From an uncultured Thermomicrobiales bacterium (lineage in GTDB: Bacteria; Chloroflexota; Chloroflexia; Thermomicrobiales; UBA6265): a stretch of DNA of 7,875 bases. Both the position numbers and the translations under genes were made by a program. Every line of letters starts with the position of its first letter. Position 1 is the stretch's first letter. The stretch covers positions 1-7,875 of the forward strand of contig CADCWJ010000374.1 in assembly GCA_902806365.1 (NCBI GenBank), in the 5' to 3' direction. Under the pieces are notes generated by a model. That model was not told the origin of the DNA. It saw nothing but the letters and a program-made list of their open reading frames with translations, and did not search any database. Shown piece after piece: positions 1 to 6,609 of the stretch.

Positions 1-2280
1 ACCGTGATCGACAAGCTCGCCCGCATCTTCGCCGCGATCCGCGACCTCGACGAGCGCCGGGCTCTCCCGCACGAAGTCGACCGGGCGCGGGCGCGGATCG
101 CCTCGACGATCGCCGAGCTATGGAGCTCGAACGAGATCCGGACGACCACGCCCACCGTGCTCGATGAGGTGCGGGCGGTGCTGGTCTACTTCGGCTCGAC
201 CCTGGTCGAGGTGATCCCGGAGATCTATCGCGATCTCGCCGATGCGCTGGCCGAGGCCTATCCTGACGCGGCGATCACGGTGCCGTCGTTCCTGACCTTC
301 GGCTCCTGGATCGGCGGGGACCGGGATGGCAACCCGTTCGTGACACCGAAGGTCACGGTCGAGGCGCTTGGTGTCATGCGCACCGCCGCCCTGGGCTTTT
401 TCGACGGGCGACTCACCGAACTGGCCGGTCGCCTCTCGGTCTCGGAGTTGATGGTCAGCCCCGCGACCGGGCTGAGTGAGATCCTCGCATCGTACGCCGC
501 GATGTTCCCGGAGCTGGCGCTCGAGCTGCGGACGATCAACGCCGGGGAGCCGTATCGCCAGCTCGTGACCCTGATGCGGGAACGGTTGCGCGCGACCCGG
601 GAGGGCGGCCCTCACGGCTACGCGAGGTCGGCCGAGCTGATCGCCGACCTCCGCCTGATCGAGTCGTCGCTGATCGCGCAGTCGGCCGGGATGATCGTCG
701 GCGGCGAGCTGCAGGACGTGGTCCGGTTGGTTGAGGTCTTCGGATTCGACTTCGTGACGCTGGACATACGCGATCACGCGAAGCGGCACGCGGCTGCCCT
801 GGATCACGTGTTCACGGCGACCGGTGTTGAGACGGGGTACGAGGCACTGGCGGAACCGGAGCGTCATCAGCTCCTGCTGCGGGAGATCGCCAATCCGCGT
901 CCGCTGATTCCTTTAGAGCTGGAGAGCATGCCCGATGAGGCACGCGAGGTGATCGAGACGTTCCGGATGATCCGGCGACTCCATGCCACCGGCCACGCCG
1001 ATGCGGTCCGGACCTACATCGTGTCCGGAACCGAAGCGCCGTCGGACATCCTCGAAGTGCTGCTGCTGATGAAGGAGACGCGGCTGGCAAGCCCCGGCGG
1101 TGACCACGCGCTGGTGAGGATCGCGCCGTTGTTCGAGGAGGGCGAGACGCTGCGGAACGCGCCGGCGACGATGACGACGCTGCTCGACGCGCCCTCCTAC
1201 GCGCGGGCGCTGGCAAGCTCGGGTGGCCACCAGGAGATCATGATCGGCTATTCCGACTCCAACAAGGATGTTGGATACCTGGCGTCGACCTGGGAGCTTC
1301 AGCACTCGCAGCGGGATCTCGCGGCGCTCCTGCGCGCCCGCGGGGTGCCGTTCGTGTTCTTCCACGGGCGCGGCGGCTCGATTGGCCGTGGGGGCGGGCC
1401 GACCAATGTCGCGATTCTCGCGTTGCCACCACATACGGTCGAGGGCCGGATCAAGATGACCGAACAGGGTGAGGTGATCTCCGCCCGCTACTCGACAGCC
1501 CCGATCGCGCACCGGGAGCTCGAGCTGACGCTCGGGGCGATCCTGGTGCGGTCCAGCGATGGGACCAGCCGGATCGACCAGGATCGGCGAGGGCGGTACG
1601 AAGCAGCGATGCGGGTGATGGCCGATCGCTCGGCGGAGATCTACCGGGACCTCGTCTACGGTGATCCGGAGTTCGTGACATTCTTTCGCGAGGCCACACC
1701 GATCGACGCGATCGCGCGCCTTCAGCTCGGCTCGCGGCCGGCGAAGCGAACGGCGTCGAACCGGATCCAGGAGCTGCGGGCGATCCCGTGGGTGTTTTCG
1801 TGGACACAGGCCCGGATCATCCTGCCGGGATGGTACGGCCTGGGAACGGCCCTGTCGGAAGCGATCGAGCGGGACGGGATTGAGATGCTCCGGTCGATGG
1901 AGCGGGACTGGCCGTTCTTCCAGGCGACGCTCTCGAATGCGGAACTGGCGTTGGCGAAGGCCGACATGCAGATTGCCGAGCGGTACGTTGCCCTGGTCCG
2001 GTCGGACGCCATCCGGGAGCGGATCTGGAGTCGGATCACGGCGGAGTTCGCACTGGCCGAGCGGTCGGTGCTCCAGATTACCGGGCAGGCTGCGGTGCTG
2101 GATCGAGAACCGGTGTTGCAGCGCTCGATCAGGCGGCGCAACCCCTACGTCGATCCCCTGTCATTCATCCAGGTGGAGTTGCTGAAGCGGCTGCGTGACG
2201 ATCCCGCGGACGAGGATGTGCTGCAGACGCTCCATCTGGCGGTCAACGGCATCGCGGGCGGGCTTCGCAACACCGGGTAG
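1..2280 (+). CDS. ppc: Phosphoenolpyruvate carboxylase, N-terminus cut off by window edge
   Basis: Carboxylates phosphoenolpyruvate with bicarbonate to give oxaloacetate and phosphate, replenishing the TCA cycle; cytosolic, usually a homotetramer. The frame is open from base 1, and 759 residues precede the TAG. Family members are about 880-930 residues, so roughly 130-170 are missing, including the TAHPTE motif with the catalytic His (E. coli H138), which should end just before base 1. Counting the first codon as residue 1, visible motifs are GSWIGGDRDGNP (101-112), YSDSNKD with the active-site Lys (K422), the glycine-rich loop FHGRGGSIGRGGGP (454-467), IPWVFSWTQARIILPGWYG and the invariant C-terminal RNTG. 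By memory of the E. coli enzyme, the four aspartate-inhibitor ligands (R587, K773, R832, N881) correspond to R463, K653, R713 and N757, so aspartate feedback is probably retained. The GTG at base 4 is an internal Val codon. priA follows after 21 bases. Confidence 0.97.
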   Translation, partial: TVIDKLARIFAAIRDLDERRALPHEVDRARARIASTIAELWSSNEIRTTTPTVLDEVRAVLVYFGSTLVEVIPEIYRDLADALAEAYPDAAITVPSFLTFGSWIGGDRDGNPFVTPKVTVEALGVMRTAALGFFDGRLTELAGRLSVSELMVSPATGLSEILASYAAMFPELALELRTINAGEPYRQLVTLMRERLRATREGGPHGYARSAELIADLRLIESSLIAQSAGMIVGGELQDVVRLVEVFGFDFVTLDIRDHAKRHAAALDHVFTATGVETGYEALAEPERHQLLLREIANPRPLIPLELESMPDEAREVIETFRMIRRLHATGHADAVRTYIVSGTEAPSDILEVLLLMKETRLASPGGDHALVRIAPLFEEGETLRNAPATMTTLLDAPSYARALASSGGHQEIMIGYSDSNKDVGYLASTWELQHSQRDLAALLRARGVPFVFFHGRGGSIGRGGGPTNVAILALPPHTVEGRIKMTEQGEVISARYSTAPIAHRELELTLGAILVRSSDGTSRIDQDRRGRYEAAMRVMADRSAEIYRDLVYGDPEFVTFFREATPIDAIARLQLGSRPAKRTASNRIQELRAIPWVFSWTQARIILPGWYGLGTALSEAIERDGIEMLRSMERDWPFFQATLSNAELALAKADMQIAERYVALVRSDAIRERIWSRITAEFALAERSVLQITGQAAVLDREPVLQRSIRRRNPYVDPLSFIQVELLKRLRDDPADEDVLQTLHLAVNGIAGGLRNTG

Positions 2281-2289
2281 GACGCCGGG

Positions 2290-2295
2290 TACACT
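2290..2295 (+). promoter_or_regulatory. Candidate -10 element for a leaderless priA transcript
   Basis: TACACT fits TANNNT and ends six bases before the priA ATG at 2302. This spacing would start transcription at or next to the start codon. The only purine-rich stretch (CAGGGG) abuts the ATG with no spacer, so it cannot act as a normal Shine-Dalgarno. No convincing -35 is visible: TTCGCA at 2264-2269 is poor and 20 bases away. The element could be chance, and priA could instead be read by coupling to the ppc stop 21 bases upstream. Confidence 0.35.
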
Positions 2296-2301
2296 CAGGG
2301 G

Positions 2302-4809
2302 ATGATCGCAGAAACCGCCGACTCCATCTCCGTCGAGGCTGCCACGCCGCGGCCACCGTACGTGGAAGTGGCGGTCTCCGGCGCCGCCCCCACCTCGGGA
2401 TCGGGAAGTCGTCGCGGGGTGCTGAGCTATGCAATCCCGGACAGTTGGACGACATCGTTGGTGCCAGGGCAACTGGTATGGGTGCCGCTGCGGAAAAAGG
2501 TGCTGCTCGGGGTCATCGTGGCGACGGGTGGCGAGTCGCCGGAGTTTGCGACGCGCCCGCTCCATTCGCCGGTCGTACCGCCCGTGATCGTGCCCGAGGC
2601 GCGGTTCAAGGCGGCCCAATGGCTGGCACGGGAGACGGCAAGCTCGCTGTTCGCGGCGGTCGCGCTCTTCCTCACGCCGGGGATCACGACCCGGACGACC
2701 GACACCTTCACCCTGGCGGTTTCCGACCCGGACGAGCTGCCGCACCTGACTCCAGCACAAAGCCGGTTCATCGCGCTCCTGCGCGAACGAGGAGAGATGA
2801 CGCTCGACCAGGCGCGCACCGCGACAGGCCGCCCGCTGACGAGCGTGATCGCGCGGCTGGAGGAACTGGGCGTCATCCGACGCGTGATCCAGGTCGCCCA
2901 GCGGGCACCGGCAGCGCCGGTCGAGCGGCTGGTCCGTCTCCGCGACGGTGATCCCAAGCTGGTAGCACGTTCGGCGAAGCAGTCGGCGATCCTCGATGAG
3001 CTGGTTCGGCTTGGGCGCTTTCGACGCGACGGCGAATCCGATCTGGTGCCGATCGGGGAGCTCCGGGCCGGAGTTGAAGCCGACAGCGCGACCCTGACCG
3101 CGATGCGGGACAAGGGGATCGTGGACCTTGTGGAGCTCCCTCGCTCCGCGATGCCCCAGTCCCGGCCGGCGCCGGCTCCGGTGCTGACGGACGAGCAGGC
3201 ACGCGCGTGGGCCTCGGTCGAGCGGGCATTGGCGGCACGAGACGCGACGCCGCATCTGCTGTTCGGGGTGACGGGAAGCGGCAAGACCGAAATCTACTTG
3301 CGCGGGGTCGCCTGGTGCCTGCGGCACGGGCGGTCGGCGATCATCCTGGTGCCGGAGATCGGGCTGACAACGCAGGTCGTGCGGCGCTTTGTGGACCGGT
3401 TTCCGGGGCAGGTCGTCGTTCTTCATTCCGCGATGAGCGCCGCGCGGCGGCACGAAGTCTGGCGTGGAATCGCGGCGGGGGAGCACCGCGTCGTGGTCGG
3501 GCCGAGGTCAGCGATCTTCGCGCCCGTCGAAGATCTTGGCCTGATCGTGATCGATGAGGAGCACGAAAGTACCTACAAGCAGGATAACGATCCCAGGTAC
3601 AGCACCGCGATGATGGCCCGCTATCTGGCGCGGGAGACGGGTGCGGCGCTTGTCATGGGGAGCGCGACGCCGTCGATCGAGTCGGCGTGGCGGGCGGACG
3701 TGGGGGCGTATCGGCGGCTGGAGTTGCCGGGGCGGGTCAACCCGGCCGGCTCGTCGACCGGATCGGCCTCCGCGACGTCGGGCATGGCACTGCCCGAAGT
3801 CGAGATCGTCGATCTCCGGCTCGAGCTTCAGCGGGGAAACGCCAGCTTGCTGAGCGAAGCGCTGCGGCATGCGGTGGAGACGACGCTGCGGCGGCGCGAG
3901 CAGGCGATCCTGCTCCTGAACCGGCGCGGAACCTCGACGGTGGTGCTCTGCCGAACCTGCGGGCACCGGATCATTTGCCCCAACTGCGACATACCGCTCG
4001 TCTTCCACCGTGACCGGCAGCAGATGATCTGTCATCGCTGCGATCACCGCGAAGTGCCGCCCAAGGTCTGCCCGGAGTGCAGCGGCCGGCTCGACTATTT
4101 CGGAGCGGGAACGCAACGTGTCGAAGAGGAGGTTCGCCAGCTTTATCCCGGCGCCCGGGTGCTGCGGTGGGACCAGGACGCCGTTCGGCAGCAGGGCGGG
4201 TACGACGCAATGCTCGGCCGCGTGGAGCGCCAGGAAGTGGACATCATCGTCGGCACGCAGATGGTGGCGAAGGGGTTCGACCTGCCCAAGGTGACGGCGA
4301 TCGGTGTCGTCCAGGCCGACACGCTCCTGTACCTTCCGGATTTCCGGAGCCCCGAGCGGACGTTCCAGCTCCTTACACAGGTGGCGGGCCGCGCCGGTCG
4401 GCGCGCTCCCGGATCGAGTGTCGTCGTCCAGACGTACACGCCTGAGCATTACGCGATCGTGGCGGCCTCCCGGCACGATTACGCGGCATTCTACGAGGAG
4501 GAGATCGACTTCCGGGAGCAGCACGGGTTTCCGCCGTTCACGCGGCTGGTTCGCTATCTGTACCGGCACGAGAAGGAGTCGGCGGCGGCGCTCGAATCGG
4601 AGATGATGGCACGGGCGGTCGCGCGCGTGGCGCGGTTGCGCGGCGTCGAGATCGACATCCTGGGGCCGACCCCGGCGTTTGCGGCACGGGTTCGCGGAGC
4701 GTACCAGTGGCAGATCGTGCTGCGCGCGCACGATCTCGACCCCATGCTCGACGACCTGCCGATCCGGCCCGGCTGGGTCGTCGATGTTGACCCGCAAAGT
4801 ATGCTTTGA
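2302..4809 (+). CDS. priA: Primosomal protein N' (replication restart helicase PriA)
   Basis: A superfamily 2 3'-5' DNA helicase that recognises stalled or collapsed forks and directs reloading of the replicative helicase. The product is 835 residues, longer than E. coli PriA (732) and near B. subtilis PriA (about 805). Order of parts: N-terminal 3'-end-binding domain (about 20-125); a winged-helix region that looks doubled (about 150-205 and 225-285); helicase lobe 1 with Walker A GVTGSGKT (322-329), DEEH (418-421) and SATPS; an eight-Cys zinc module of four CxxC pairs at 550/553, 559/562, 577/580 and 590/593, inserted in lobe 2; GTQMVAKGFD (651-660); QVAGRAGR (693-700); and a C-terminal domain to 835. 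All key motifs are intact, so it should be active. Residues 482-495 are a Ser/Thr/Gly/Ala-rich linker. The ATG at 2302 lacks a spaced Shine-Dalgarno. It probably shares transcripts with ppc and def. Confidence 0.97.
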   Translation: MIAETADSISVEAATPRPPYVEVAVSGAAPTSGSGSRRGVLSYAIPDSWTTSLVPGQLVWVPLRKKVLLGVIVATGGESPEFATRPLHSPVVPPVIVPEARFKAAQWLARETASSLFAAVALFLTPGITTRTTDTFTLAVSDPDELPHLTPAQSRFIALLRERGEMTLDQARTATGRPLTSVIARLEELGVIRRVIQVAQRAPAAPVERLVRLRDGDPKLVARSAKQSAILDELVRLGRFRRDGESDLVPIGELRAGVEADSATLTAMRDKGIVDLVELPRSAMPQSRPAPAPVLTDEQARAWASVERALAARDATPHLLFGVTGSGKTEIYLRGVAWCLRHGRSAIILVPEIGLTTQVVRRFVDRFPGQVVVLHSAMSAARRHEVWRGIAAGEHRVVVGPRSAIFAPVEDLGLIVIDEEHESTYKQDNDPRYSTAMMARYLARETGAALVMGSATPSIESAWRADVGAYRRLELPGRVNPAGSSTGSASATSGMALPEVEIVDLRLELQRGNASLLSEALRHAVETTLRRREQAILLLNRRGTSTVVLCRTCGHRIICPNCDIPLVFHRDRQQMICHRCDHREVPPKVCPECSGRLDYFGAGTQRVEEEVRQLYPGARVLRWDQDAVRQQGGYDAMLGRVERQEVDIIVGTQMVAKGFDLPKVTAIGVVQADTLLYLPDFRSPERTFQLLTQVAGRAGRRAPGSSVVVQTYTPEHYAIVAASRHDYAAFYEEEIDFREQHGFPPFTRLVRYLYRHEKESAAALESEMMARAVARVARLRGVEIDILGPTPAFAARVRGAYQWQIVLRAHDLDPMLDDLPIRPGWVVDVDPQSML

Positions 4810-4837
4810 TGTTGCGTTAACGACTCGCGTACGGTTC

Positions 4838-4844
4838 GAGGAGG
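4838..4844 (+). promoter_or_regulatory. Shine-Dalgarno of def
   Basis: GAGGAGG lies 11 bases before the ATG at 4856. It supports that start over upstream in-frame codons, which would run back into the end of priA. The octamer CGGTTCGA occurs on each side of it, at 4832-4839 and 4849-4856. Confidence 0.7.
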
Positions 4845-4855
4845 TTGCCGGTTCG

Positions 4856-5377
4856 ATGGCGGTGCTGGAGATCATACTGGAGGGCGATCCCCGGCTCCGG
4901 GAGAAGGCCAAGCGGATTCGTCATGTCGATGACAGCGTGCGCAGGCTCGCCGACAACATGCATGAGACGATCCCGGTCGCCGAAGGTGTGGCCTTGGCGG
5001 CGCCCCAGGTGGGTGTGACCCGGCGGCTGATCGTGATTCGGGTGCCACCGGGCTACGAGGAAGAAGACGCCGAGGAAATCTCGTACCGGCTGGCCGATCC
5101 GGAGATCATTCGCCATCACGGCCTGCAGGTGGGGATGGAGGGGTGCCTGAGCATTCCGGGTTGGATCGGGGAGGTACCGCGCCATGAGACGATCACGGTC
5201 AAGGCGATCGACATGGACAACAAGCCGATTCGGATCAAGGCGTCCGGGCATCTCGCGGTGATCTTTCAGCACGAGATCGACCATCTTGACGGCATCCTGT
5301 TCACCGACCGGATCGAGGATCGCTCGACATTGCGCCTGGTCGGGCAGCGGGAGTACGAGGATGCGGCGGAGGGGTAG
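4856..5377 (+). CDS. def: Peptide deformylase
   Basis: A metalloenzyme (Fe2+ in vivo) that removes the formyl group from the N-terminal Met of nascent proteins at the ribosome exit. The product is 173 residues, against 169 in E. coli. All three signature motifs are present: motif I GVALAAPQ (44-51), motif II EGCLS (95-99) with metal ligand C97, and motif III HEIDH (139-143) with ligands H139 and H143 and catalytic E140. The third residue of motif I is Ala46, where most deformylases have Gly. The N-terminus (AVLEIILEGDPRLREKA) is typical of the family and fixes the start at 4856, supported by GAGGAGG upstream. The priA-to-def gap is 46 bases, so the genes are likely cotranscribed. The usual partner fmt (methionyl-tRNA formyltransferase) does not follow; the next gene is the convergent gmk. 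Confidence 0.97.
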   Translation: MAVLEIILEGDPRLREKAKRIRHVDDSVRRLADNMHETIPVAEGVALAAPQVGVTRRLIVIRVPPGYEEEDAEEISYRLADPEIIRHHGLQVGMEGCLSIPGWIGEVPRHETITVKAIDMDNKPIRIKASGHLAVIFQHEIDHLDGILFTDRIEDRSTLRLVGQREYEDAAEG

Positions 5378-5666
5378 GGAGCGCCCGCGTGAACGCGTCC
5401 ACGTCTCTAGAAACCCGCTGCCGCGCGATAGCGTCATTCACGGCGCGATGATGACTGCATTCCCTAGCTGCTATGCACATGCCTGCGGGCGGATGCGGCC
5501 ATTAGTTCCGGCGGATTGGCCTGTCGTGAATTGCAGCAGCGCCGTCGCCTGAAGCGCTCGGCGGAGCCCACGGCGAGCTGCGCCGTGTCCGATAACGTCC
5601 AACGCAGAGCGATCGGCACGGTCCGATGCCGTTGGAGGCATGACGGCACTGCTGGCCGCATCGGGT
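5378..5666. other. Gene-free gap between convergent def and gmk
   Basis: This stretch holds no frame with protein-like composition, no tRNA and no recognisable RNA gene. It looks less GC-rich and less codon-structured than its flanks. Small symmetric elements are present: a near-palindrome GTGAACGCGTCCAC (5389-5402, six of seven pairs match), TGCAT/ATGCA (5456-5460 and 5473-5477), and a weak imperfect stem CAGCGCCGT/ACGGCGAGCTG (5537-5545 and 5570-5580). None is followed by a T-tract on either strand, so no intrinsic terminator can be called for either gene. Confidence 0.6.
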
Positions 5667-6350
5667 TTAGGGCTCGACGGGAATGCGGTCCGGGATCGTG
5701 ACGACTGGCTGGACGGCGCGAACCTTTTCGGCCTCGATCACGCTGCAGAGCGCGGTCACCGTCTCGGCCATCCGGCCGGCCCGGTTGAAGATGATGTAAT
5801 CGAACTCCCCGGCGCGGTCGATCTCGGCGGCGGCGGTGCGGAACCGTTTGGCGAGGATCTCCGGATCCTCGGTCTTGCGAGCCCGGAGCCGGTTGAGGAG
5901 GGCGTCCATCGACTCCGGGAGCATGAAAATCGAGACGGTGTTGCCGATCAAGGTGCGGAGGGTGTGGGCACCGGCGACATCGACCTTGACGATGACGTGC
6001 TGACCGGCGGCGAGCCCGTCGACAATGTCCTGGCGGGGAACACCGTAGAGATTGTCGTACACGAGGGCATGTTCCAGGAACTGGCCGTCCGCGATCTGGC
6101 GCTCGAAGTCGTCGCGATCGAGAAAGCGATAGTGCGTGCCATCCCGCTCGCCCGCACGCATCCCGCGCGATGTGGCGGTGACGACATACCTGGCATCCGG
6201 GTACTGCGATTTCAGCTTCTCGAGCACCGAGTCCTTGCCGACGCCCGATGGTCCCGAGATGATGAAGACACGGGGCGTGCGATTCTCCATCGCCTGCCGG
6301 ATATGGCCATCTCCGCGCTCGCGGATGTCAGCGAACTCCGCCTCGTTCAT
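5667..6350 (-). CDS. gmk: Guanylate kinase
   Basis: Phosphorylates GMP to GDP with ATP, feeding GTP, dGTP and (p)ppGpp synthesis; cytosolic. From the ATG at 6350 the product is 227 residues (E. coli 207). Visible parts: P-loop GPSGVGKDS (33-41); the GMP-binding region with R62 and R65 in TSRGMR, Y74 in HYRF, E93 and Y102 in NLYGVP; VKVDVAGA (120-127); the lid with R157; KRFRTAAAEI (167-176); and FDYIIFNR (182-189). The Asp after the P-loop Lys, TATSR and VDVAGA recall the plastid-type guanylate kinase subgroup rather than the E. coli type (from memory). PhnN-type kinases share GKDS but lack this GMP-binding set. The start is unsure. ATG 6290 would give 207 residues, matching the family, but has a poor Shine-Dalgarno. 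ATG 6350 has only a weak GGACGGAA. A TTG at 6419 has a clear AAGGAG. The gene converges on def and diverges from rqcH. Confidence 0.92.
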   Translation of the reverse strand: MNEAEFADIRERGDGHIRQAMENRTPRVFIISGPSGVGKDSVLEKLKSQYPDARYVVTATSRGMRAGERDGTHYRFLDRDDFERQIADGQFLEHALVYDNLYGVPRQDIVDGLAAGQHVIVKVDVAGAHTLRTLIGNTVSIFMLPESMDALLNRLRARKTEDPEILAKRFRTAAAEIDRAGEFDYIIFNRAGRMAETVTALCSVIEAEKVRAVQPVVTIPDRIPVEP

Positions 6351-6429
6351 GGTTCCGTCCGGTGGCGTGGCGTCGGCGATGGTCGGTGTCGTGGTTTCAT
6401 TCGTGGAGAGCGAAGGCAAGGTCCAGATG

Positions 6430-6435
6430 CTCCTT
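6430..6435 (-). promoter_or_regulatory. Shine-Dalgarno for an alternative TTG start of gmk
   Basis: On the minus strand, AAGGAG (inside TTAAGGAG) sits ten bases before an in-frame TTG at 6419-6417. It is the best ribosome-binding match upstream of gmk. If used, it adds 23 residues rich in Thr and Pro ahead of Met 6350, giving a product of about 250 residues. Confidence 0.4.
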
Positions 6436-6465
6436 AATGAACAGGTGGGCCCGACGGTCACATCG

Positions 6466-6550
6466 CGGTGCCCGGCCTCGCCATCGTGAAATGGCATCGG
6501 CCCGGTCAATGCCGGGCGTGGCGACCGTTCCGGTATCCGGCGGGGCACCG
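6466..6550. repeat. Nested inverted repeats in the gmk/rqcH divergent region
   Basis: The outer arms CGGTGCCC (6466-6473) and GGGCACCG (6543-6550) are perfect 8-base complements. Inside them are TCGCCA/TGGCGA (6478-6483 and 6519-6524), which encloses GCCCGG/CCGGGC (6500-6505 and 6512-6517), and a separate small CCGG/CCGG hairpin (6530-6533 and 6537-6540). Together they could fold as a branched structure in RNA of either strand, or serve as operator half-sites in DNA. A competing pairing GCCAT/ATGGC (6480-6484 and 6491-6495) also exists. I recognise no known riboswitch class here. High GC raises the chance of accidental pairing. Confidence 0.4.
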
Positions 6551-6558
6551 TTTCGCCT

Positions 6559-6586
6559 GACATGCCAAGGGTACCCGACGGGTCAA
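6559..6586 (-). promoter_or_regulatory. Weak candidate promoter for gmk
   Basis: On the minus strand, TTGACC (6586-6581) matches a sigma-70 -35 in five of six bases. The position of the -10, 16 bases on, holds CATGTC (6564-6559), which matches poorly. Transcription would begin near 6552, just before the outer arm of the nested inverted repeats, so those repeats would lie in the leader. A second TTGACC at 6509-6504 has no better -10. Low confidence. Confidence 0.2.
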
Positions 6587-6593
6587 CGCATGC

Positions 6594-6599
6594 GGAAGG
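6594..6599 (+). promoter_or_regulatory. Shine-Dalgarno of rqcH
   Basis: GGAAGG lies ten bases before the ATG at 6610. It favours that start over an in-frame ATG at 6562, and the family-typical MFDxLT opening at 6610 agrees. Confidence 0.6.
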
Positions 6600-6609
6600 C
6601 GAATCACGA

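Noticed and set aside
118..867. Long antisense open frame (249 codons) opposite ppc
   Set aside because: It is a shadow of the GC-rich ppc gene: Arg/Pro/Gln/His-rich, with no domain pattern, while the sense strand carries every PEP carboxylase motif.
2161..3486. Long antisense open frame (441 codons) opposite ppc and priA
   Set aside because: It crosses the ppc-priA junction, has low-complexity Arg-rich composition and overlaps strongly supported sense genes.
3745..3786. Ser/Thr/Gly/Ala-rich stretch in PriA (residues 482-495) as a sign of frameshift or insertion
   Set aside because: The frame and flanking helicase motifs are continuous. This is a variable linker site in PriA proteins, so it looks like ordinary linker lengthening.
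4806..4835. TTGATG-18-TACGGT as a sigma-70 promoter for def
   Set aside because: The predicted start (about 4842) would fall inside the def Shine-Dalgarno, which does not fit a gene that clearly uses that site.
4832..4856. GGTTCGA as the T-loop of a tRNA gene
   Set aside because: No acceptor stem, D-arm or anticodon arm can be built around either copy, and the region is the def leader.
3508..4911. Long antisense open frame (467 codons) opposite priA and def
   Set aside because: It covers the PriA helicase and zinc motifs on the sense strand, and its own translation resembles no protein family.
5464..5661. Small minus-strand frame (65 codons) in the def-gmk gap
   Set aside because: No recognisable family, no clear ribosome-binding site, atypical Arg/Cys-rich composition and an overlapping open frame on the other strand. 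There is not enough to call a gene.
5667..6350. gmk as a PhnN-type ribose bisphosphokinase, because of GKDS in the P-loop
   Set aside because: The Arg-Arg, Tyr, Glu and Tyr residues of the GMP site, the lid and the KRFRTAAAEI segment all fit guanylate kinase, and there is no phosphonate gene context.
5640..6437. Plus-strand open frame (265 codons) opposite gmk
   Set aside because: The minus strand encodes guanylate kinase with an intact P-loop and GMP site. The plus frame is its mirror and has no motif of its own.
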